Positions 1 to 6,567 of a stretch of 18,496 nucleotides of DNA are shown one piece after another; the first letter of the stretch is position 1; each line of letters starts with the position of its first letter. Origin of the DNA: JADZAA01 sp039810485 (lineage in GTDB: Bacteria; Bacteroidota; Ignavibacteria; Kapaibacteriales; UBA961); assembly GCA_039810485.1 (NCBI GenBank), contig JBDHXA010000055.1, forward strand, positions 1 to 18,496, given 5' to 3'. The notes under the pieces are model-generated. The model saw only the letters and a program-made list of their open reading frames with translations. It had not been told where the DNA came from and did not search any database. A program made the position numbers and the translations under genes.

Positions 1-176
1 CCTCCTCCGAAGCGCGGTCTGCGTTCTCCTCTGTCATCTCCTCCTCCGAAGCGCGGTCTGCGTTCTCCTCTGTCATCGCCTCCTCCGAAGCGCGGTCTGC
101 GTTCTCCTCTGTCGTCGCCTCCTCCGAAGCGCGGTCTGCGTTCTCCTCTGTCGTCGCCTCCTCCGAAGCGCGGTCT
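1..176 (-). repeat. 39-bp in-frame tandem repeat (4 full copies plus a 20-bp partial) coding the RsmI tail
   Basis: Copies lie at 1-39, 40-78, 79-117 and 118-156, with a partial at 157-176. They differ only at the last six bases of the unit (positions 34-39: catct, catcg or cgtcg endings), all of which keep the frame. Each copy encodes one 13-residue unit rich in Arg, Gly, Asp and Phe (core RPRFGGG). The array continues beyond the left edge, so the total copy number is unknown. Near-identity at DNA level suggests recent expansion by slippage or recombination. Confidence 0.95.
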
Positions 177-1268
177 TTCATAACCGGGGCGCGGCTTATT
201 GTCAAATCTCGGTTTGGTTGGCCCTCTTTTATGCGTTTCTTCTTCTAAATCATCTTCTATTTCATCAAAATTCAGATCAAAGTCATTTTCTAAATCATTT
301 TCGATGTCTTCATTCGAGTTTTTAATATCTTTATTTTCGATATCGTCATTGTTCTCATCGAGTTCATTAGCATTGTCATCGTTGATTGGACGATTATTAT
401 GAGATGACCTCATTGCAGGAAATCCTTCCTCGTCAGGATTAAACGACATAGATTCGTCAATCTCGCCAACTTCTGTTTCTTCGTTATAACTTATTGTATT
501 GTCAGAATAATGGCTTGATATTGATGCTTTTTTTCTTCTGAGTCCGCCGCGAATTTCAGAAGCAGCACCTTCGATGCAAATAACCGCCTCGCCTTTGAAT
601 TTTTCAGCCATTAATTTTTCAGACACTTCTGCAACTGTACCGTAATGATGCGTCTCGAACGGCATTGTTAGATTGCATCCTACATAGACGCGACGAGCGG
701 GTATAATCTCGGCGATTGCCGATAGCAATGGCACAACGCGGTATGGTGTTTCAAGAAAAACTAATGTACGAATTTCTGAAGCTAACGCGCGCAGTTGTTC
801 GCGTCGTTCTTCGGGCTTGCGACTCAAAAACCCTGCATAAATAAACGATTCGGATGATAAGCCACTTCGCACAATTGCTGTCATTATGCTGGTAACGCCG
901 GGCACGATAACAACAGGTAAATTTGCTGCAAATGCTCTTTTTAGAAGTCCTTGTCCCGGATCGGCAAACAGAGGAGTGCCACAGTCGCTGATCAGCGCGA
1001 CATTTTCACCAGCGATAAGTTTGGCTATTACTTCGTCGTTTGCATATTGCTCAGTATGCTCATTAACCTCGATAATTGGCGAGCTAATATTAAGTTTCTT
1101 AAGAATTTTAGCTCCCACTTTTGTCTCTTCGCACGCAACGGTGTCGCAATGCTTCAACATGCGGATAGCGCGCAGAGTTATATCGTCATCATTACCTATT
1201 GGTGTTGAAATGATGTAGAGAGTTCCGGCTCCCGCCTGATTGACGGGCGCAGATTGTTCTTGTAGCAT
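1..1268 (-). CDS. rsmI: RsmI-family 16S rRNA (cytidine-2'-O)-methyltransferase with acidic, Arg/Gly-repeat tail (3' end outside window)
   Basis: I read this frame directly from the minus strand: ATG at 1266-1268, open for 422 codons to the window edge. Residues about 16-235 match the RsmI/YraL (TIGR00096) tetrapyrrole-methylase fold: STPIGN (21-26) followed by DITLRAI, CEET near 46-49, the SAM-site motif ALISDCGTP (91-99, usually DAGTP), ADPG (102-105), VPGVTSIMTA (122-131) and KGEAVICIEG (225-234). RsmI 2'-O-methylates C1402 of 16S rRNA in the decoding centre. Family members are usually about 280 residues. Here the catalytic core is followed by a strongly Asp/Glu/Asn-rich linker (about 262-345) and then, from about residue 365, a 13-residue repeat of the type RRPRFGGGDDRGE continuing off the window. 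The linker and repeats are not part of the usual family; an RNA-binding role is inference. The start has only a weak GAAAG ribosome site. It is last of the minus-strand genes here, 73 nt after the endonuclease gene. Confidence 0.85.
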   Translation of the reverse strand, partial: MLQEQSAPVNQAGAGTLYIISTPIGNDDDITLRAIRMLKHCDTVACEETKVGAKILKKLNISSPIIEVNEHTEQYANDEVIAKLIAGENVALISDCGTPLFADPGQGLLKRAFAANLPVVIVPGVTSIMTAIVRSGLSSESFIYAGFLSRKPEERREQLRALASEIRTLVFLETPYRVVPLLSAIAEIIPARRVYVGCNLTMPFETHHYGTVAEVSEKLMAEKFKGEAVICIEGAASEIRGGLRRKKASISSHYSDNTISYNEETEVGEIDESMSFNPDEEGFPAMRSSHNNRPINDDNANELDENNDDIENKDIKNSNEDIENDLENDFDLNFDEIEDDLEEETHKRGPTKPRFDNKPRPGYERPRFGGGDDRGERRPRFGGGDDRGERRPRFGGGDDRGERRPRFGGGDDRGERRPRFGG

Positions 1269-1341
1269 GAAAATCTTTCAAATAAAGGAAAAAAACAGCG
1301 TAAACGCCTGAAAATAATCAAGTAATGCAATGATGAAAAAA

Positions 1342-3042
1342 TTATTCGAGCATGATTAACCGACTGTCTGATGTGTAATTTGAAATTATTCGAGCAATAA
1401 TTGCTCCCGACGGCAGAGAAGTGCGATTGAATTGGACTGAATAAATTCCCATGCTATGCGCAATATTGGGCACTATTTCAGCAATCTTTTGGCCAGTAAT
1501 AGAGTATAACATGATGCGAGCAAAAGGCACCAATGTTTTCGGCATGTCAAAGTATAAAGTTGCCTCATCGGAAACTGGATTGGGCGAACAGCCAAGTATA
1601 TGAATTTTTTGCGCAGCGACATGAGATGCTTCTTGTATGGCAAGCGGCTGATCATTTGTTGATGTTACGAAAAAGGAGAGTGAAGGCAGTCCGTCTGCAA
1701 ATCTAACTTTCATTGTTCCTTCAACTATGCTCGCTGTGGGTCTTTTTGCGCGAATTAAAATTTTTGCCCAATTTCCGGGCTGCAATTCTTTTGGAATTAT
1801 ATCGGCTGTCTGAAAAGTCATGTCAGGGTTGGAAGTCGGCTCAACTGATGAAATGACAGCCGTCTCTGTGCCTGTATTGGCGATATAAATTGGCAATTCT
1901 TGGAATTGATCTGCCGAATTGAAAAATGACAATACTATGCGTTCATCGCTTACAGCCAATCGCGGATAAAGAGGAAAATCTTGCTGACCGGATAATTCGT
2001 TTATTCTCTCTATAAATTCAGGATGATCTATGTAAGGATTTCGTCTTTTTTGCAGATTATAAATTGCTTCATTTCGCTCATGTTCGCGAGTGTCGACCGA
2101 GTCAAATGTGTTCCAAATGCGCAGTGTTTCTTCTTGTGAAGTCAGAAATCCTTCCTTGTCATATTTCCCTTTTCTATTGCCATATCGAGTGCAATAGTAA
2201 AACATGCTTCTTGCAACATTGCCTTTATGGATGTCGCGCGGTTCGAATGTCGAGTCGTTTTTATTTTGTGGAAAACCCGCTTTGGAGCCGCCATCTTGCC
2301 AGTAAATATTATTGCTGACCATGCCGAACGGATTGTTGGAACGCGCAGAATTAGCAGATGCAGATGCAGGATATAAATGGAATAAATCTGTATTGGCAGC
2401 ACCGGTGTCAGAACCTTTGCTTTGCGGCCACGTATGTTCTGTGTTAAATTTAGCAGCATCCGGAATTCCTTTGGTTACAACAGTTTTACCGGTATAAACA
2501 CATTCTACCGACCCATTGTGATTGTCTATGCTGCCCCATAAATATTCGCGAGCTTGTTTGTAAGTAAATACAGTTTGTGCTTGCAAATAAGACGACAAAG
2601 AAGATACTAATGCCGAGCCGTTGAGATTCTGTGTGAAATTATATGCTGAATCAGGATAGAAAAAATCAACAGAAAGGGTTAAAGGCAAAGAATATTCGCC
2701 TGCAGAGCAACGAAGCTGCATAAAAGCTACAGCAGTATAGTGAAGATTGTGGCGACTAAATGCAGAAAATGTAAAATCACGATTAGATTTTGGTGGCAAA
2801 GCGCCTATAAATACATTATCGGCTTTAAAAACTTCTATCGTTTGTGCTATGTGCACTCCGCGAATAAATACTGTATCGTTCGAGGAGTTTACGATTCGGG
2901 CTGTCAGAGAATGAGTTGAATTTGTGCCGACTTTTCCCATATCTGCCAGTCCGGTAGTAAACTGAACTTCACATTCTCCGGCAAATAGCACTGTCGGAAT
3001 TGAAAATATTGCAACAAGCGCTGCAATCAAATAAATTTTCAT
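1342..3042 (-). CDS. Secreted endonuclease I (EndA/NucM family) with T9SS C-terminal sorting domain
   Basis: 566 residues. A signal peptide is clear (residues 1-21, hydrophobic core ending in LFA before GEC). Residues about 25-130 form a beta-rich N-terminal domain I do not recognise. Residues about 155-345 are the Endonuclease_1 (PF04231) domain: TEHTWPQS (201-208) with the catalytic His203, DLFHLYP (219-225), FEPRD (266-270) then KGNVARSMFYY (273-283), and RNEAIYNLQ (323-331) with RNPYIDHPE (334-342). These enzymes cut DNA and RNA non-specifically outside the cell. A beta-sandwich-like stretch (about 360-465) precedes a type A sorting domain (SPNPVSDEATLYF from 486, SITGQKI near 514, SGAIIARI near 545), which directs export by the type IX system and surface anchoring or release. 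Likely role is nutrient scavenging from nucleic acid or degrading extracellular DNA (inference). No Shine-Dalgarno site is seen before the ATG; the upstream bases read CTCCTCC. Confidence 0.9.
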   Translation of the reverse strand: MKIYLIAALVAIFSIPTVLFAGECEVQFTTGLADMGKVGTNSTHSLTARIVNSSNDTVFIRGVHIAQTIEVFKADNVFIGALPPKSNRDFTFSAFSRHNLHYTAVAFMQLRCSAGEYSLPLTLSVDFFYPDSAYNFTQNLNGSALVSSLSSYLQAQTVFTYKQAREYLWGSIDNHNGSVECVYTGKTVVTKGIPDAAKFNTEHTWPQSKGSDTGAANTDLFHLYPASASANSARSNNPFGMVSNNIYWQDGGSKAGFPQNKNDSTFEPRDIHKGNVARSMFYYCTRYGNRKGKYDKEGFLTSQEETLRIWNTFDSVDTREHERNEAIYNLQKRRNPYIDHPEFIERINELSGQQDFPLYPRLAVSDERIVLSFFNSADQFQELPIYIANTGTETAVISSVEPTSNPDMTFQTADIIPKELQPGNWAKILIRAKRPTASIVEGTMKVRFADGLPSLSFFVTSTNDQPLAIQEASHVAAQKIHILGCSPNPVSDEATLYFDMPKTLVPFARIMLYSITGQKIAEIVPNIAHSMGIYSVQFNRTSLPSGAIIARIISNYTSDSRLIMLE

Positions 3043-3076
3043 GGAGGAGATTTATATTTTACTAGGCAATCAAGTG

Positions 3077-3084
3077 CAAAATTA
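3077..3084 (-). promoter_or_regulatory. Possible Bacteroidota -7 element for the endonuclease gene
   Basis: On the minus strand the eight bases read TAATTTTG, matching the Bacteroidota -7 consensus TAnnTTTG, about 35 nt before the endonuclease start. I see no matching -33 TTTG at the expected 19-21 nt upstream, so this rests on one element only. Confidence 0.3.
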
Positions 3085-3102
3085 CACAATTATCGCGCTA
3101 TC

Positions 3103-3122
3103 TTGCCGATTTATATCGGCAA
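3103..3122 (-). other. Perfect 8-bp hairpin between ddl and the endonuclease gene
   Basis: TTGCCGAT and ATCGGCAA flank a 4-nt loop. It lies 37 nt after the ddl stop on the minus strand. No T-run follows, so it is not a standard intrinsic terminator. It could be a 3' stabilising stem for ddl mRNA or an operator for the endonuclease gene. Confidence 0.4.
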
Positions 3123-3158
3123 ATGGCGTTTTAGAAGCTGATATTTCGGTGTTTTTTT

Positions 3159-4163
3159 CTAAGACAAATCAATAATGCGTTTGCAAAGTTCGCCAAAATC
3201 AATATTTGCCGCTGCTGCAGCCATCGGGACTAAACTTGTGGTAGTAAAGCCCGGTATTGTATTCACTTCAAGGCAATAGGGAACATTTTCTTCATCAAGG
3301 CGAAAATCCACTCGGCTGTATGCAGCACAGCCCAAAGCGCGATGTGCGGTGCGAGCTGCCTCTTTGACAAATTCGACCGAATCTGAATAAATATCAGCTG
3401 GACACGAGTATTGCGTCATGCCTTTGGTATATTTGTGCGCATAGTCGTAGAAACCGTCTTCTGGAATTATTTCCACAATAGGAAGCGCTTCATTGCCAAG
3501 AACAGCAACGGTCAATTCGCGTCCTGGAATATATTCCTCTACCAGTACCGTATCAGAATACTTAGTAGCAAGCGCAATTGCTTGTTGAAATGCTTCAAAA
3601 TCGTCTTCGACAATGCTCATACCAACGGTGGAACCTTGATCGTTGGGTTTTATTACCACATGGCCTCGCAAATCAGCCAATATGCCTTCCAAATGTTCGG
3701 CATCATCTATATCTGCCATGCGAACAACCGCCCATTGCGGCGTAGTAATGCCAACAGAAGAAAAAATTAGCTTTGAAGCTAATTTATCCATTGCAAGAGC
3801 GCTTGCCAATACTTTGCTTCCCGTATAGCGAACACCGCGCGCTTGCAGCAGTGATTGCATCACGCCATCTTCGCCATATTTGCCGTGAGTAAGAAGGAAA
3901 ACACAGTCAATCGAGTCGAAAATTGGCAGTTGTATGCAGTCAATTAAATTCTTCGAAGGGAATGTTGCAAGTTCTTCATCTGGAAAATTTGAAGCTGAAA
4001 CTTCGAGCGACTTATCATCAATCAACGCTTTGTTCCCTAATGCGGGATCAAGAAATAATACTTCATAATCAAGCTGACGCAAAGCTTCAGCGGCTGCTTT
4101 TCCGCCGGCGAGCGATACATTGCGCTCAGGAGAAATTCCCCCGGCAAGCACAGCAATCTTCAT
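3159..4163 (-). CDS. ddl: D-alanine--D-alanine ligase
   Basis: 334 residues, close to the usual 300-370. It joins two D-Ala using ATP in the cytoplasm to make the dipeptide end of the peptidoglycan stem. ATP-grasp order is intact: N-terminal GGISPERNVSL (8-18) with the conserved Glu13, HGKYGEDG (93-100), YTGS (113-116), MDK (125-127), the ATP-binding VIKPNDQGSTVG (170-181), EEYIPGRE (209-216), the omega loop FYDYAHKYTKG (238-248) and the Mg-binding RVDFRLDE and CLEVNTIPG (284-291, 297-305). The loop Tyr245 is the residue expected for D-Ala-D-Ala rather than D-Ala-D-lactate specificity. It lies 123 nt downstream of the CBS-domain enzyme on the same strand and may share its transcript. The ATG start lacks a strong ribosome site, as is common in this group. 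Confidence 0.95.
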   Translation of the reverse strand: MKIAVLAGGISPERNVSLAGGKAAAEALRQLDYEVLFLDPALGNKALIDDKSLEVSASNFPDEELATFPSKNLIDCIQLPIFDSIDCVFLLTHGKYGEDGVMQSLLQARGVRYTGSKVLASALAMDKLASKLIFSSVGITTPQWAVVRMADIDDAEHLEGILADLRGHVVIKPNDQGSTVGMSIVEDDFEAFQQAIALATKYSDTVLVEEYIPGRELTVAVLGNEALPIVEIIPEDGFYDYAHKYTKGMTQYSCPADIYSDSVEFVKEAARTAHRALGCAAYSRVDFRLDEENVPYCLEVNTIPGFTTTSLVPMAAAAANIDFGELCKRIIDLS

Positions 4164-4286
4164 AAGTTAATATGATTAGTTAAAAAATGAATGCATTAGA
4201 ATATAATGCTGTAAATAAATTGTCAAGAATTGAATTGAACACCATTATGCATTCAATTGTATTTTGAATTATGGTGAAATCGGAAT

Positions 4287-5648
4287 TTACGTATATTTTA
4301 ATATGTCGTGCCTTGACAAAACACCGGCAATGCGGCCAAATTCTGAAACTACAATTGCAGGATATTCCTTTAGAATTGGCATTGCAATTTGTATGTCTTC
4401 ATGTGAATCGAGCAATGGCATCGCTTCTTCCATAACCGAAGTTATAAGGTTTGAAAGCGAATCTCTATTTGCGATAACCAAGGACATTAGGCGATTTTCC
4501 CGCACAGCGCCAATCATTTTGCCTTCAGAAATCACCGGCATTTCAGAAATTTCATATTTACTCATGGTTTGCAGAGCTTGTTCGACGGTATCGTTATAAT
4601 TAGCGGCGATAATTGCCGGCAAAACGCCAGAATTTGACTTTTGAGCAAGCACAGAGCGCAAAGTAATTCGTTCGGGATCGAGCAAAGCCATAGTTTCCAT
4701 CCACTCTTCTGAATGGTGCTTGGTTAAATACCGCTCGCCTGTGTCGCTTATAATGGCGACAATCACCGATTCTTTTGGAAGCAGTTTGGCTAATCGCAAT
4801 GCGGCTGCCACATTCATGCCGCTAGAGCCACCGCAGAAAATGCCTTCTTCAAGAGCTAAACGTTTCGCTGTCGTAAATGATTCTTTGTCTGGAATGCTGA
4901 TTACTTCATCAATGAGAGACAAGTCGAGATTTCCCGGAATACATTCTTGTCCTACTCCTTCAACCAAGTAAGGTAGTGCTTCTACGAGTCGTCCGGTGTC
5001 TTTAAAGGTTTTAATAGAAGAGCCAACAGGGTCTGCTGCGATAACTTTTACATTTGGATTCTGATGCTTCATATAGCGAGCGCAGCCGGTTATTGTGCCG
5101 CCTGTTCCAATTCCTGCTATAAAATGAGTGATTTTCCCGTCAGTGTCACGCCATATTTCTGGCCCCGTTGTTTTCTCATGAATATCAGGATTTGACGGAT
5201 TATCAAATTGATTAAACATTACAGCGTTTGGAATATCAGCCGCAAGCCGCTTGGCTGTGTTTAAATAATATTCTGGCGAGCTTGGCTTAGCTGCGCTTGG
5301 CACTATAAGAACTTCGGCGCCAAGGGCTTTGACGTATCGTGCGCGCTCTTGTGATGCCTTATCGGTCATCACAAACAAGCATTGATAACCTTTTATACGC
5401 GCCGCAAGCGCCAATCCAATGCCTGTATTGCCGCTGGTTGGCTCAATGATAAGGCCGCCTGGCTTGATCTTCCCACTTTTTTCGGCATCTTCTATCATGG
5501 CAATGCCGATTCTATCTTTGATAGAACCGCCGGGATTCTGGCTCTCAAGTTTAAGCAAAATCGTCGCTTCCATGTCTCGCGCCATCGTATGTAGTCGTAC
5601 AAGCGGGGTGTTGCCAATGAGTTCAAGGATATTGTTTGCGAAGCGCAT
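4287..5648 (-). CDS. PLP-dependent cystathionine beta-synthase / cysteine synthase with tandem CBS domains
   Basis: 453 residues from the ATG at 5646-5648. A longer reading from a TTG at 5678 would start inside a terminator, so I reject it. Residues 1-315 are a fold-type II PLP enzyme: NTPLVRL (13-19), the Schiff-base lysine in GGSIKDR (Lys44), the substrate loop TSGNTG (71-76), the phosphate loop GIGTGGT (179-185) and CGGSSG (272-277). Residues about 330-453 form a CBS-domain pair (SKYEISEMPVI near 363; AGVLSRHDIL near 441), often an adenosyl-nucleotide regulatory module. The fusion is typical of cystathionine beta-synthase (serine plus homocysteine, transsulfuration), but SDTGERYLTK (301-310) resembles O-acetylserine sulfhydrylases, so cysteine synthase activity is possible. 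Only about 28 nt separate the start from the tRNA-Leu terminator, so expression needs a very close promoter or readthrough. Confidence 0.85.
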   Translation of the reverse strand: MRFANNILELIGNTPLVRLHTMARDMEATILLKLESQNPGGSIKDRIGIAMIEDAEKSGKIKPGGLIIEPTSGNTGIGLALAARIKGYQCLFVMTDKASQERARYVKALGAEVLIVPSAAKPSSPEYYLNTAKRLAADIPNAVMFNQFDNPSNPDIHEKTTGPEIWRDTDGKITHFIAGIGTGGTITGCARYMKHQNPNVKVIAADPVGSSIKTFKDTGRLVEALPYLVEGVGQECIPGNLDLSLIDEVISIPDKESFTTAKRLALEEGIFCGGSSGMNVAAALRLAKLLPKESVIVAIISDTGERYLTKHHSEEWMETMALLDPERITLRSVLAQKSNSGVLPAIIAANYNDTVEQALQTMSKYEISEMPVISEGKMIGAVRENRLMSLVIANRDSLSNLITSVMEEAMPLLDSHEDIQIAMPILKEYPAIVVSEFGRIAGVLSRHDILKYT

Positions 5649-5676
5649 AGAATTCAGAAAGGAGAGAATATGAAAC

Positions 5677-5704
5677 AAAAAAGGGTTATCTAGGAGGATA
5701 ACCC
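5677..5704 (-). terminator. Intrinsic terminator of tRNA-Leu, abutting the CBS-domain gene
   Basis: Minus strand: GGGTTATC, 6-nt loop, GATAACCC (arms 5697-5704 and 5683-5690), then six Ts (5682-5677) and GTTT. The stem can be extended by G-T and A-T pairs into the T-run. It begins 12 nt after the tRNA 3' end. No equally good U-tract exists for the plus strand, so it faces the minus strand. Confidence 0.85.
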
Positions 5705-5716
5705 CTTGCGGGCTTG

Positions 5717-5798
5717 TGCGGAAGACGGGACTTGAACCCGTACGCCTCTCGGCGCCACCCCCTCAAGATGGTGCGTCTGCCAATTTCGCCACTTCCGC
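5717..5798 (-). tRNA. tRNA-Leu (anticodon GAG)
   Basis: 82 nt including the discriminator A. Acceptor arms GCGGAAG (5792-5798) and CTTCCGC (5718-5724) pair perfectly. The long variable arm identifies a class II tRNA, and the D-loop (AATTGGCAGAC) and T-arm (GGGTTCAAGTCCC) are typical of leucine. The anticodon loop TTGAGGG gives GAG at 5762-5764, reading CUC and CUU. CCA is not encoded: the bases after the discriminator read CAA. It is transcribed from the promoter at 5824-5855 and ends at the terminator at 5677-5704. Confidence 0.95.
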
Positions 5799-5823
5799 AG
5801 AATATTATCAATTCAAAGAGGCG

Positions 5824-5855
5824 CAAATGTACGGCTTTAAGCCGATTTTACCAAA
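5824..5855 (-). promoter_or_regulatory. Bacteroidota-type promoter of tRNA-Leu
   Basis: On the minus strand, TTTG (5852-5855) is followed after 20 nt by TACATTTG (5824-5831), matching the primary sigma factor consensus TTTG / TAnnTTTG of Bacteroidota. The tRNA 5' end lies 25 nt further on, leaving a short leader. The spacer holds a near-perfect palindrome (CGGCTT-T-AAGCCG, 5832-5844). Confidence 0.65.
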
Positions 5856-5965
5856 TTGTAATTGTTGCAAAGCGGTTAAGACGGTGAAAAAGCGGAAGAT
5901 ATAAACAGATAATTAAAAAAAGTTTGTAGTTTAGCAACAAACGTACCAACTATTGAAGTTATACA

Positions 5966-6565
5966 ATGATTTTGGTCGGAGATGTGCTTGTAGATGAAAG
6001 CATTATTCATGCAAAGTTTGCTTGCAATACTTCTGTGTGCAAAGGCGCTTGCTGCACACTTGAGGGCGGAGGCGGCGCACCGCTTACCGATGAAGAAGCG
6101 AAAATAATGCGAAATCTCGGCGATGCGGTTAGCCCCTATCTTTCGGACCGTTCGCGTAAAATTGTGCAAAATCGTCCTGTGGAAGGGTTATCGGGGGATT
6201 ACTCGACTACATGCATAGACAATCGCGCTTGCTGTTTTGTGTACCACGATAAAAATGGCATTGCAAAGTGTTCTATAGAAAGCGCCTTCTTTGATGGAAA
6301 AACAGATTTTCGCAAGCCAACCTCATGTCATTTGTTCCCGCTGAGAGTTGGCGAATTTGGCGGCTCGTATCTCTATTATGAGCATTTCGATGAATGTAAT
6401 CCGGGTAGGGAACATGGCGCAAAACATCAAATATTTTTACTTGATGTATTGCAGCCGGCTTTAAAGCGTGCATTCGGCGAGCAATGGGTGAATGAGCTTA
6501 ACCGACAAGTTGATGCTCGACGCACCGAAAATAATAGTTCGTCAGAAAACAATAAGAGGGCATAA
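5966..6565 (+). CDS. DUF3109 family cysteine-rich protein
   Basis: 199 residues. I recognise the DUF3109 (PF11307) pattern: an N-terminal segment ending CNTSVCKGACC (20-30), GGGGAPL (34-40), then CIDNRACC (83-90), Cys102, the PTSCHLFPLRV stretch (118-128) and Cys144. Ten cysteines in all, in clusters suggesting metal or Fe-S binding. No signal peptide or membrane segment is seen, so it should be cytoplasmic. The family is widespread in Bacteroidota, and I know of no firm biochemical role. The C-terminal 20 residues are polar and probably disordered. The gene is divergent from tRNA-Leu and ends 2 nt before rpoN, so the two are almost certainly co-transcribed and perhaps translationally coupled. 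No ribosome site stands out ahead of the ATG. Confidence 0.85.
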   Translation: MILVGDVLVDESIIHAKFACNTSVCKGACCTLEGGGGAPLTDEEAKIMRNLGDAVSPYLSDRSRKIVQNRPVEGLSGDYSTTCIDNRACCFVYHDKNGIAKCSIESAFFDGKTDFRKPTSCHLFPLRVGEFGGSYLYYEHFDECNPGREHGAKHQIFLLDVLQPALKRAFGEQWVNELNRQVDARRTENNSSSENNKRA

Positions 6566-6567
6566 TC

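Noticed and set aside
1..176. Regular 39-bp repeats resembling a CRISPR array
   Set aside because: The copies are directly adjacent with no spacers and continue the RsmI reading frame as 13-residue units.
886..1218. Plus-strand 110-codon frame inside rsmI
   Set aside because: It is antisense to well-conserved RsmI motifs and shows no family match.
4240..4276. Hairpin just after the CBS-domain gene (CACCAT/ATGGTG with inner ATTCAA/TTGAAT)
   Set aside because: The stem is interrupted by an uneven loop and no T-run follows on the minus strand, so I do not call a terminator.
5297..5303. TTGGCAC, resembling half of a sigma-54 -24 element
   Set aside because: It lies inside a coding region and lacks a GC at the -12 position. 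I found no convincing sigma-54 promoter in the window.
5922..5942. GTTTGT/ACAAAC hairpin with seven Ts on the minus strand upstream of the DUF3109 gene
   Set aside because: The stem is only 6 bp and AT-rich, and no minus-strand gene ends there; too weak to call a terminator.
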